Shown here: positions 15,847-22,351 of the stretch, one piece after another | Numbering within the stretch: position 1 is the stretch's first letter | How the letters are laid out: each line of letters begins with the position of its first letter | NCBI RefSeq assembly: GCF_018917865.1 | Contig: NZ_JAHLPM010000001.1 | Coordinates: 1-64,000, forward strand | Direction: 5' to 3' | DNA length: 64,000 nt | Source: Tissierella simiarum | Lineage (GTDB): Bacteria > Bacillota > Clostridia > Tissierellales > Tissierellaceae | Notes under the pieces: model-generated | The model's database searches: none | Told to the model about the DNA's origin: nothing | The model's input: only the letters and a program-made list of their open reading frames with translations | Made by a program: the position numbers and the translations under genes

Positions 15847-15874
15847 ATTATAACTGTTAGTTAATTATTTCCAA
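15847..15874 (-). promoter_or_regulatory. Leftward promoter P1 for the activator gene
   Basis: On the minus strand: -35 TTGGAA (15869-15874), 16-bp spacer, -10 TATAAT (15847-15852). Operator 3 covers the -10 box and most of the spacer. Confidence 0.55.
15850..15864. promoter_or_regulatory. Operator copy 3 (ATAACTGTTAGTTAA)
   Basis: It matches TTAACT-N3-AGTTAA at 11 of 12 defined positions and lies over leftward promoter P1. Confidence 0.7.
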
Positions 15875-15933
15875 GATTTATCATTATTTATCAGATAATT
15901 CCTAAGCTTTACTTATGTTATCTAATTTTATTG

Positions 15934-15962
15934 TTGATTTCTCTTAACTCACAGTTTATAAT
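15934..15962 (+). promoter_or_regulatory. Rightward promoter of the repressor gene
   Basis: -35 TTGATT (15934-15939), 17-bp spacer, -10 TATAAT (15957-15962), 30 bp before the repressor start codon. Operator 4 lies within the spacer, which suggests autorepression. Confidence 0.7.
15944..15958. promoter_or_regulatory. Operator copy 4 (TTAACTCACAGTTTA)
   Basis: It matches TTAACT-N3-AGTTAA at 11 of 12 defined positions and sits between the -35 and -10 boxes of the repressor's own promoter. Confidence 0.7.
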
Positions 15963-15992
15963 ATGGTTATAATGTTAACTGGAGGTTTTATT

Positions 15993-16349
15993 ATGTTAGG
16001 AGATAGAATTAAATTCTTCAAGGATAAGAAGCAGTTATCAACAAAGCAATTATCTGAGTTAACAGGACTGACTGCTGCTTATTTAAGTATGATTGAAAAT
16101 AATAAACGCACTAATCCTTCTAAAGAAACTATTGAGAAACTTGCGAATGCTCTTGAAGTTCCAATAGAAGAACTTTTTAAAGAAGGTCAAAATATAAATG
16201 AACCTGAAGAAATTAATAGTCTAGAAGAAGAAAAATCTTTTAAAACTATAGCAGCTCATTTTGATGGAATAGAATTCACTGAAGAGGAAGAAGAAGAAAT
16301 TAATAATTATATTGAATTTCTATTATCAAAAAGAAAAAATAGGATATGA
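15993..16349 (+). CDS. Xre-family repressor of the tailocin
   Basis: I start this 118-aa protein at ATG 15993 behind GGAGG (15981-15985). An earlier ATG at 15963 coincides with the -10 box and is rejected. Residues 1-65 are a classic Cro/cI helix-turn-helix (IKFFKDKKQLSTKQLSELTG, then LTAAYLSMIENNKRTNPSKE). The C-terminal half is acidic and has no protease fold, so it is not a self-cleaving LexA/cI protein. Inactivation most likely needs the partner encoded next, as in ImmR-ImmA pairs. It is divergent from the activator gene and shares the operator region with it. Confidence 0.85.
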   Translation: MLGDRIKFFKDKKQLSTKQLSELTGLTAAYLSMIENNKRTNPSKETIEKLANALEVPIEELFKEGQNINEPEEINSLEEEKSFKTIAAHFDGIEFTEEEEEEINNYIEFLLSKRKNRI

Positions 16350-16380
16350 AACAGGTTCTATAGCAAAAGGGGGTACCACT

Positions 16381-16845
16381 ATGAGCTACGAAGAATTGGC
16401 AAGGGAAATTGAAAAAGAGGGTGTTGAGTTAATAGAATCAAAATTCAATAGTGAAAATATAAAAGGATTATATGTAGATAATATAATAACTGTTAACAGT
16501 AATATAAGTACGGAAAAAGAGAAAAAATGTATTCTTGCTGAAGAAATAGGGCATTATTATACCTCATACGGAAATATCCTAGACCAATCGAAACTAGAAA
16601 ATCGAAAGCAAGAAAGAAAGGCTAGAGGATGGGCATATGAGAAACTTGTAGGTATTGTAGATTTAATAAATGCCTTTAAATACGGGGTTAAGAACAGGTA
16701 TGAATTATCTGAATACCTAAATGTAACGGAAGAATTTATTGAAGAAGCAATAAAATATTATAAAGAAAAATATGGATTATACTATCAGATAGACAACTAT
16801 GTTGTATATTTTGAACCCTTAGCAATTTTAGAAAGAAGAGAATAA
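16381..16845 (+). CDS. immA: ImmA/IrrE-like metallopeptidase-family protein
   Basis: I choose ATG 16381, behind AAAGGGGG, giving 154 aa; an earlier in-frame ATG overlaps the repressor gene and lacks a ribosome site. The core is CILAEEIGHYYTSYGNILDQ with a later RKARGWAYEKLV, matching phage ImmA/IrrE proteins, which relieve Xre-type repressors by cleavage. Where the classic motif is HExxH, this protein reads E-E-I-G-H, so the first zinc His is Glu, as in several phage-type members. It ends before a convergent terminator and is co-transcribed with the repressor. Role in induction is inferred from the ICEBs1 ImmR/ImmA pattern. Confidence 0.8.
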   Translation: MSYEELAREIEKEGVELIESKFNSENIKGLYVDNIITVNSNISTEKEKKCILAEEIGHYYTSYGNILDQSKLENRKQERKARGWAYEKLVGIVDLINAFKYGVKNRYELSEYLNVTEEFIEEAIKYYKEKYGLYYQIDNYVVYFEPLAILERRE

Positions 16846-16854
16846 CATTCCCAT

Positions 16855-16900
16855 AATTAAAAAAATCCTATATGTACACACATATAGGATTTTTTTAATT
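16855..16900. terminator. Bidirectional terminator between immA-like gene and P-II-like gene
   Basis: A 21-bp perfect stem with an ACAC loop and 7-base A/T tracts on both sides serves the two convergent genes. It marks the right boundary of the tailocin locus. Confidence 0.85.
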
Positions 16901-17249
16901 ATTCATCTTTTCCAATACCATAAACTTTACCTACAGGAACTGTAAACATTAATCCTGCACCTGGTTTATAAATATCTCCTATGACATCTTTCACTGCTCT
17001 AACAGCTTTATTTAAAAGTTGTTCATTTTCAATAATAGTAAATATAGTCTTGTTATAGGGTTTAGAGCTGTCTAAAAAACTCTTTAGTCCTCCAAAAATA
17101 ATATCACGAGAATTCTCATTATTTAAAATAGCACTACCCATTCCTTGGCTATCTAATATAGTGGCACCTTTAACTCCAATTTCTACAAAAGCGGTTAAGA
17201 TGTCATCTAAGTATTCAGTCTCATTAAGAACTAAAAATAGTGCATACAT
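16899..17249 (-). CDS. P-II-like signalling protein
   Basis: This 116-aa protein has the ferredoxin-like pattern of P-II family proteins: MYALFLVLNETEYLDDILTA, then FVEIGVKGATILDSQGMGSA, a central variable stretch in place of the T-loop, and a C-terminal AGLMFTVPVGKVYGIG. It is directly downstream of a cation:proton antiporter gene, separated by 39 bp and probably co-transcribed. P-II-like proteins paired with transporters often gate them in response to nucleotides. That gating is an inference here, and the nucleotide is unknown. Confidence 0.7.
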   Translation of the reverse strand: MYALFLVLNETEYLDDILTAFVEIGVKGATILDSQGMGSAILNNENSRDIIFGGLKSFLDSSKPYNKTIFTIIENEQLLNKAVRAVKDVIGDIYKPGAGLMFTVPVGKVYGIGKDE

Positions 17250-17288
17250 TTAATCACCTACTTTCATTATATAAATTCTCCTAAAGCT

Positions 17289-18491
17289 TTAGCATCTCTG
17301 CTCAACAACTTTCCCTAATGAATTGATTTCTCCAGCTTTTTGTATAGCAATTTTTGCTAAAATAGGTCCTGAGATTTCATATACAAGGACGCTAAACAGA
17401 ATAACTGTAGTTATAGCTGTACTAAACTGTGGTAATTCTTGTCTTACAATCATAGACAATCCTATGGAAACTCCACCCTGTGGCAATAAAGCTAGTCCTA
17501 AATATTTAACTACTGATTCATCTGCATTGACTGATTTAGCTCCTAAAGAAGCTCCTAATATCTTACCAAATGCTCTAGCTAAAATATAACCAATACCCAA
17601 TGCTCCTACATCTAATAATACTTTTAGGTTCAAACTTGCTCCTGCCAAGGTAAAAAATAATAAATAAAGAGGTGGAGTGAAATCGTTTATAAGTGAAAAT
17701 ACACGATTAGAGTTTTTCTTTAAGTTTACCAGAGTTGCTCCCAACATCATACATGTTAATAATGGAGATAATTTTAGTAGGTTTGCTATACCTGTACTGG
17801 CTGCAATTGAAGCTAAGACTATTGATAATAATTCATCCCTAGACTTTGCTCTTTTAGCTAAGAAAGTAAGTATTGCTCCCAATACAAATCCTAATATTAG
17901 AGATCCTACTATCTCTATAAAAGGCTGACTAATCATTTGTAAAAACGAGTAATCTGTTGTACCTATGGATATTTTAGCTATAGACATAGCAATGCCAAAA
18001 AACATAATGCCTACAGCATCATCAATGGCAACAACAGGTAATATGGTTCTTGTAAGAGGACCACTAGCCTTATACTGTCTAATAACCATAATGGTTGCAG
18101 CAGGAGCTGTTGCAGCTGACATAGAGGTTATTACAATACTAAATACAAAGGATTGATTAAACACATAATATGTTACTAAAAAAACTGCTAATACAGCACC
18201 AATAGCTTCTGCTAAGGTAATTATCATAATGCTTCTTCCTACCTTTAACATATCTTTCAGTACAAATTCACTACCAATACTAAAAGCAATAGCTGCTAAT
18301 GCTACTTCATTGATTATGGAGAAACTATCCACATCTTGACTACTAATCACTTTGAAGAAAGATGGTCCAATAAATAATCCTGCAACTAAGTATCCCGTTA
18401 CATTAGGAAGCTTAAAAAGTTTGGCTAATCTTCCTCCTAGAACTCCTACCATTAATACAATACTAATTTTTAAGAGTACATCCAATTCCAA
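17289..18491 (-). CDS. Cation:proton antiporter (CPA2, KefB-like membrane domain)
   Basis: This 400-aa protein starts at a TTG (18491) behind GGAGGG. About 12 hydrophobic segments span the protein, with the exchanger patterns NVTGYLVAGLFIGPSFF near the start, LPVVAIDDAVGIMFFG (paired Asp residues, residues 150-165) and ALLPQGGVSIGLS near the end. It lacks the C-terminal TrkA-N/RCK domain of full KefB/KefC, so nucleotide control would have to come from another protein, plausibly the P-II-like neighbour. It probably exchanges Na+ or K+ for protons at the cell membrane. Confidence 0.88.
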   Translation of the reverse strand: MELDVLLKISIVLMVGVLGGRLAKLFKLPNVTGYLVAGLFIGPSFFKVISSQDVDSFSIINEVALAAIAFSIGSEFVLKDMLKVGRSIMIITLAEAIGAVLAVFLVTYYVFNQSFVFSIVITSMSAATAPAATIMVIRQYKASGPLTRTILPVVAIDDAVGIMFFGIAMSIAKISIGTTDYSFLQMISQPFIEIVGSLILGFVLGAILTFLAKRAKSRDELLSIVLASIAASTGIANLLKLSPLLTCMMLGATLVNLKKNSNRVFSLINDFTPPLYLLFFTLAGASLNLKVLLDVGALGIGYILARAFGKILGASLGAKSVNADESVVKYLGLALLPQGGVSIGLSMIVRQELPQFSTAITTVILFSVLVYEISGPILAKIAIQKAGEINSLGKVVEQRC

Positions 18492-19096
18492 TATCCCTCC
18501 ATATAATATTTTATCTTATAATTTAACATGATTTATAAGCTTAAGTTTATAGCACAATAGGCCGCAAGCACCATTGTATCTAATATATAGATATTTATCA
18601 ACTTTTTAGATTGGATTTAGGTTATATTTCAGTTTCTTAGATATAAATGATCTCATTTTTAACATCAAATCACTACGAATATTAGAGCTAATAATTGCTA
18701 ATGTCTTAATTTATATCTTATTTCTGTAATATTATAGAAACTAGTGAGAATGATGGATAGCCCTGCAAATGAAGATTGAAAGACTCTACCTTTACTGTAG
18801 AGTCTTTTAATTTTTAGCTACATAAATCTCTATACAAAAATTTCACAAAAGTTAAAATTTGTTAGTTATTGCATTAAATATATTTTTTGTTCCAAACTAT
18901 TGCAAAAATGAATAAGTATGTAAACACATCATATAATAGTAGTAATAATATATCCTTATTTAATTACTAGTCTTAAACAAGCTCTTATCAAGATTTATAG
19001 CATATCATTAATGCTCTTTTGGTTTCACTCCTAGTTCAATTTCAATTACGAATTATTGACTCAATATGAGTTTAATATATCTAGGAGGTGAATAAA
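18492..19096. other. 605-bp gene-free stretch with one terminator
   Basis: I see no convincing coding frame on either strand. A possible -10 (TATTAT, 18730-18735) and a rightward terminator at 18779-18810 could define a short RNA of about 70 bases. No known riboswitch core, including the ydaO c-di-AMP type that would suit an antiporter, could be recognised. The right part holds the leader of the 49-aa peptide gene. Confidence 0.5.
18779..18810 (+). terminator. Rho-independent terminator of an unassigned rightward transcript
   Basis: The 11-bp stem AAAGACTCTAC/GTAGAGTCTTT is followed by a T-rich run. No gene on the plus strand ends upstream, so a small RNA is the simplest source. Confidence 0.6.
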
Positions 19097-19246
19097 ATGA
19101 CATCTCACGAAAATATTCTAAAATTCCTAACAACTTTACTTAACTTTTTAATTAGTATAATATCATTACAAACCACAATAAGAAATAAAAAGAACTCTCC
19201 TAAAAAGGAAGAGTTCCAACAACGAGAAAAAGAAGTAGATATATAG
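19097..19246 (+). CDS. 49-aa hydrophobic peptide, holin-like toxin candidate
   Basis: An ATG at 19097 follows a strong AGGAGGTG site. The frame encodes MTSHENILKFLTTLLNFLIS and continues with ISLQTTIRNKK before a charged tail rich in Lys and Glu, ending at TAG 19244-19246. One membrane helix followed by Lys-rich residues is the layout of small holin-like toxins of type I systems. A terminator follows at once. No antisense RNA gene could be assigned, so toxin function is a guess. The alternative is a structural or regulatory membrane peptide. Confidence 0.6.
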   Translation: MTSHENILKFLTTLLNFLISIISLQTTIRNKKNSPKKEEFQQREKEVDI

Positions 19247-19270
19247 GGGGGTGCCTCCCCCTATATTTCT
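19241..19270 (+). terminator. Terminator of the 49-aa peptide gene
   Basis: The stem ATATAGGGGG/CCCCCTATAT with a 6-base loop is followed by TTCTTTT. It overlaps the stop codon of the peptide gene. Confidence 0.75.
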
Positions 19271-19325
19271 TTTCCCTATATATTATATCATCAATTTTAA
19301 AAATTATGACCTAGTATTACAAATT

Positions 19326-19367
19326 TAAATAAAAAAGATTAGAATTCTCTCTAATCTTTTTTATTTA
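19326..19367. terminator. Bidirectional terminator
   Basis: A perfect 18-bp stem has A6/T6 tracts in both directions. It ends the leftward holin-like gene and backs up the rightward peptide gene. Confidence 0.8.
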
Positions 19368-19423
19368 AACATTTCTATTTTATTATTTTCTATAAAATCA
19401 ATTTGTTATAAAATATTAATTAC

Positions 19424-19729
19424 TTAATCCTTATCTGCTGGAAATTGTTTTGTTGCTTTAGGATCTGCTATAGTTTCATAAGCTCCCATAGAAGCTATAG
19501 TAACTAAAATTGCATTAATAATAGTTAAAACTATTCCTTGTAACCCTTCTCCAGTTCTAGCAAATATAAAAGTAACTATCAAAGATATTATAAAAGCGTA
19601 TAATCTTACTATAGAATCTCCGAATTTTTTCTTTACTATAGATTTGCTAAATTGGACTATAACCCCTACTACAGCTACAAGACCTGCAAAAGTAGTTAAT
19701 GTTTCTGCAGTCATAAAATCATTAAACAC
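19424..19729 (-). CDS. Holin-like small membrane protein
   Basis: This 101-aa protein has three predicted membrane helices (about residues 10-31, 44-58 and 66-88), basic residues between the first two and a charged C-terminus (DPKATKQFPADKD). This is class I holin topology, and the sequence style is that of clostridial phage holins. It stands alone about 4 kb beyond the tailocin regulators, with no lysin gene beside it. It could be a stray phage remnant, or serve the tailocin in release. Holin identity is inferred from topology only. Confidence 0.5.
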   Translation of the reverse strand: MFNDFMTAETLTTFAGLVAVVGVIVQFSKSIVKKKFGDSIVRLYAFIISLIVTFIFARTGEGLQGIVLTIINAILVTIASMGAYETIADPKATKQFPADKD

Positions 19730-19776
19730 ATTATCCCTCCTTTACTTTTATCCGCTCATTATATTATCTTACCGAT

Positions 19777-19887
19777 TTATTCAAAATCTTGTGCTCTAGT
19801 TAATTTATCCTCAAATCTCTTCTCATTAAATCTTATGTCTTTCTCATCTAATCTATGACAGCTTTCTGCCTAATATTCTCTATCCAT
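19777..19887 (-). pseudogene. Tiny gene with an in-frame TAG, upstream of the holin-like gene
   Basis: An AGAGGTG site is followed by ATG (19887), five codons (MDREY), an in-frame TAG, and then 30 more codons in the same frame: AESCHRLDEKDIRFNEKRFE, then DKLTRAQDFE and TAA at 19777. The charged helical end resembles the short XhlA/BhlA-like proteins that precede holins in phage lysis cassettes. A single nonsense change seems to have disabled it. The family call is weak. Confidence 0.45.
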
Positions 19888-19934
19888 CACCTCTGAAATC
19901 TATTTTTTCTTAGGTATTTTCTTTCCAAATATAA

Positions 19935-20144
19935 CTAAGATATTCTTCTATTATCTAACTTGAACTCGTATTCATCCTTTTTTCTTTTAGCTGCTCTATA
20001 TAAATCTTTTAAATTTTCTTCTGCTATGTCCATTAAGTAAATTGCAAAGTCTATTTCTTTTTCTGTTTCAGCATAATTAAATCTACATCTAGCTGCATTA
20101 AGTTCTTTTTCAGCTTGTTTTATTTTTGTTAAAAGATCCATCAT
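19935..20144 (-). CDS. DUF2508-like small helical protein
   Basis: This 69-aa protein (MMDLLTKIKQAEKELNAARC, then RFNYAETEKEIDFAIYLMDI) is wholly helical and follows a GGAGGTC site. The spacing of EKELNAAR, a short NYAE turn, IDFAIYLMDIAEENLK and a Lys-rich end is that of the clostridial DUF2508 family. Those proteins usually sit beside bofA, but no bofA is here. No function is established. Confidence 0.55.
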   Translation of the reverse strand: MMDLLTKIKQAEKELNAARCRFNYAETEKEIDFAIYLMDIAEENLKDLYRAAKRKKDEYEFKLDNRRIS

Positions 20145-20406
20145 TTTTTATTGACCTCCTTTGCTCTCTTAACGGCTCTTAAATACTCATTCTAATTTCG
20201 CCATCTATAGCTCTATCTATTACATACTATGACTAAATAATTAAGATGTATATGTATTGTCTTAAAAAGGGTTATTTCTTTCTATTGCTTATTACTTAAG
20301 TATCATTTTTATTCTATTTAGTTTTAAATAGCTTGTAACATATACATAATTACAACGTAATATATACTGCAATAGCCCACTTATTACTTTATATGGAGTT
20401 GATAAT

Positions 20407-20610
20407 ATGCTGTTTTGTCCCTTTATAAAAACATGTCAAATGGATAGAACTGATAAAATATACTATAGCGTTATTAGACAATTATATTGCTATGATAATA
20501 AACATAATTGTGCAAGATATATAGTTGGAGATGCTTTAGGTGAAGAAAAAATTCCTGATGATTTATTACCAGAAGAATTAGCTAAAGCTTATAAGATTAT
20601 TAATAAATGA
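20407..20610 (+). CDS. Small Cys-rich protein, putative metal binder
   Basis: This 67-aa protein starts at ATG 20407 behind GGAG. Four cysteines are arranged CPFIKTC ... YCYDNKHNCARY, followed by a short helical tail (IPDDLLPEELAKAYKI). The CPF...C...C...CARY arrangement recurs in small clostridial proteins that are probably Fe-S or zinc binding, and often neighbours signalling genes. The function is unknown. It has its own terminator and no co-transcribed partner. Confidence 0.65.
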   Translation: MLFCPFIKTCQMDRTDKIYYSVIRQLYCYDNKHNCARYIVGDALGEEKIPDDLLPEELAKAYKIINK

Positions 20611-20628
20611 ATTCTATTTATTTTTCTT

Positions 20629-20661
20629 TTAAGAGACATTTTTCTCAAGTCTCTTTTTTTT
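20629..20661 (+). terminator. Terminator of the Cys-rich protein gene
   Basis: The AAGAGAC/GTCTCTT stem is followed by an 8-base T run. Confidence 0.75.
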
Positions 20662-20705
20662 GTCTAAAATTTCACTATAAATTAAGCCAGTTATATACAA
20701 TAACT

Positions 20706-20861
20706 TTAAATAACATTCATAGTCATTAAACTTAATACCATTGGAACTATACCAAACCATATAAATCTATCATCTGAATTTTTCTTTTTAATCAGGGCTA
20801 ATATAAACCATATTCCCCATATAGTTGATAAAGTCCAAAATCTTAACTTGTATACAAACAT
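20706..20861 (-). CDS. 51-aa membrane protein
   Basis: An AAGGAGGGGAG site 10 bases upstream precedes ATG 20861. The frame gives MFVYKLRFWTLSTIWGIWFI, then LALIKKKNSDDRFIWFGIVP and a second hydrophobic segment to a TAA at 20706. Two membrane helices with a basic cytoplasmic loop are predicted. It matches no family I recognise. The good ribosome site and unbroken hydrophobic pattern make it likely real. Confidence 0.55.
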   Translation of the reverse strand: MFVYKLRFWTLSTIWGIWFILALIKKKNSDDRFIWFGIVPMVLSLMTMNVI

Positions 20862-21175
20862 CTATTCTTTCTCCCCTCCTTTTCTATTTTCCCTTTTAAT
20901 TACATTACTATTTTTATCTTTAGACTAATATTCATATTTAATTAACTTTGTCCTTATTAAATTCTAATAATATAAGTAAAAAACATATCCCTGCTTTAAT
21001 AAAAATCTTTTATAAGCTCAATGTAAATTTAACTTGATTATATTATGTAAGCTATTTTAAAACATAAAAAAGCCTTATAACTACTAAGTTATAAGGCCTT
21101 TACTAGAAACATTATAATAAACTTATTCTCTTTGACTAATTAATTCAAAATTAATATAATTTTTATTCTAAATTA
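20862..21175. other. 314-bp AT-rich stretch
   Basis: It holds the leader of the 51-aa gene and the terminator at 21065-21103. I see no other gene, repeat or regulatory element in it. Confidence 0.5.
21065..21103 (-). terminator. Terminator of the opp-amidohydrolase operon
   Basis: An 11-bp stem GCCTTATAACT/AGTTATAAGGC is followed by TTTTTT on the minus strand, 70 bp after the last amidohydrolase gene. Confidence 0.85.
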
Positions 21176-22351
21176 TTATATAGCATTAAAAGAAAATACA
21201 ACTTCACCATTGATAATTGTATTTATAAGTTTTGCATTAGTGTTATATGCTGGAATACCTTGGAATAATAATATATCTGCATCTTTTCCTTCCTCTATTG
21301 AACCTATTCTATCATCTAACCCTAATATCTTAGCAGGATTTATTGTTATCATCTTTAATGCCCGTTCTACTTCTAAGCCTGACCTCACAGCTTCTCCTGC
21401 ATGATGTATTAAACTATCTATACTAAGTATCGGTGCATCAGTTGTTAGTGCAGTTAGAACACCTCTATTATCTAATTCTGCAACACTTTCTATATCTATT
21501 AATCTAGCCTCACCAAAACTTTTTATAGATCCAACAGGACCAAATACTATTGAACATCCACTATCTACGATTTCCTCCATATATTCACTTGCTCCCCATG
21601 CATGATCAAGTGAAAAATTTAAATCAAACCTCTTGGTTATTTCTATAGCTGTCATCGTATCAAATTGTGTACAATGTATTTTTAGTGGCATTTCTTTTTT
21701 TAATACAGGTATAATAGCTTCTAAGTTTTTATCATAAGAGGGCATGTCCTTTCGTCCTAATTGTGCTGCTTCTTTATCCTTCATATATCTTTCAGTTTTA
21801 TCGAATAAATCTATTATTATACTAGGTATAGCCATCCTACTAGAGGGTGATAATTTTCTGTCTCCATAAGTCCTCTTAGGATTTCCTCCTAATGCTACCT
21901 TTAATGCAACTGGATTTTTAATTGACATATCAAATATATTATCTCCATAGGTCTTAGTAGCAAAAACAAGTCCACATATTACATTTCCACTTCCAGGGGT
22001 TATGCCCAATGTTGTAATTCCACTTTCATAGGCATATCTAAAATCCTGTGATTGTGGATCTACTCCATAGATTGCTTCCATATCTGCTGTTATATTATTG
22101 GTCATTTCATTTAAATCATCTATACTTCTTCTTTCACTGAAGTTCATACCTCCTACATGGGAGTGACAGTCTATTAATCCTGGAAGTACTACCATTCCAT
22201 TGGCATCTATGATTTCACCTTGGAATTTTGATAAATCTTCATTGTTATAATCATCTACTTTTACAATTTTTCCATCTTCTATTACTATATAGCCATTATC
22301 TATGATCCTATCTGCCATAGTATATATCTTAGCATTTTTTATGATTAACAT
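21176..22351 (-). CDS. Amidohydrolase (imidazolonepropionase-like), likely active copy
   Basis: This 391-aa metal-dependent amidohydrolase has the full set of landmarks. These are the N-terminal beta domain (IIKNAKIYTMADRIIDNGYI), the HxH motif in GLIDCHSHVGG (about residue 64), later metal ligands in LKIHCTQFD and FSLDHAWGAS, the catalytic Asp in LTTDAP, and the closing GSIEEGKDADILLF strand. It is the last gene of the operon and overlaps its paralogue by 7 bp. Linked peptide uptake genes suggest that it hydrolyses a peptide-derived cyclic amide or similar. The substrate is not shown by sequence. Confidence 0.85.
   Translation of the reverse strand: MLIIKNAKIYTMADRIIDNGYIVIEDGKIVKVDDYNNEDLSKFQGEIIDANGMVVLPGLIDCHSHVGGMNFSERRSIDDLNEMTNNITADMEAIYGVDPQSQDFRYAYESGITTLGITPGSGNVICGLVFATKTYGDNIFDMSIKNPVALKVALGGNPKRTYGDRKLSPSSRMAIPSIIIDLFDKTERYMKDKEAAQLGRKDMPSYDKNLEAIIPVLKKEMPLKIHCTQFDTMTAIEITKRFDLNFSLDHAWGASEYMEEIVDSGCSIVFGPVGSIKSFGEARLIDIESVAELDNRGVLTALTTDAPILSIDSLIHHAGEAVRSGLEVERALKMITINPAKILGLDDRIGSIEEGKDADILLFQGIPAYNTNAKLINTIINGEVVFSFNAI

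Noticed and set aside
16312-16380. Upstream ATG for the ImmA-like gene
   Set aside because: It lies inside the repressor gene without a ribosome site; ATG 16381 follows AAAGGGGG.
18492-18720. Possible ydaO/c-di-AMP riboswitch before the antiporter gene
   Set aside because: The conserved GC-rich core blocks cannot be found on the minus strand leader.
19777-19887. Stop-codon readthrough or pyrrolysine use at the in-frame TAG
   Set aside because: No Pyl genes or structured element are seen, and a nonsense mutation in a stray phage gene is simpler.
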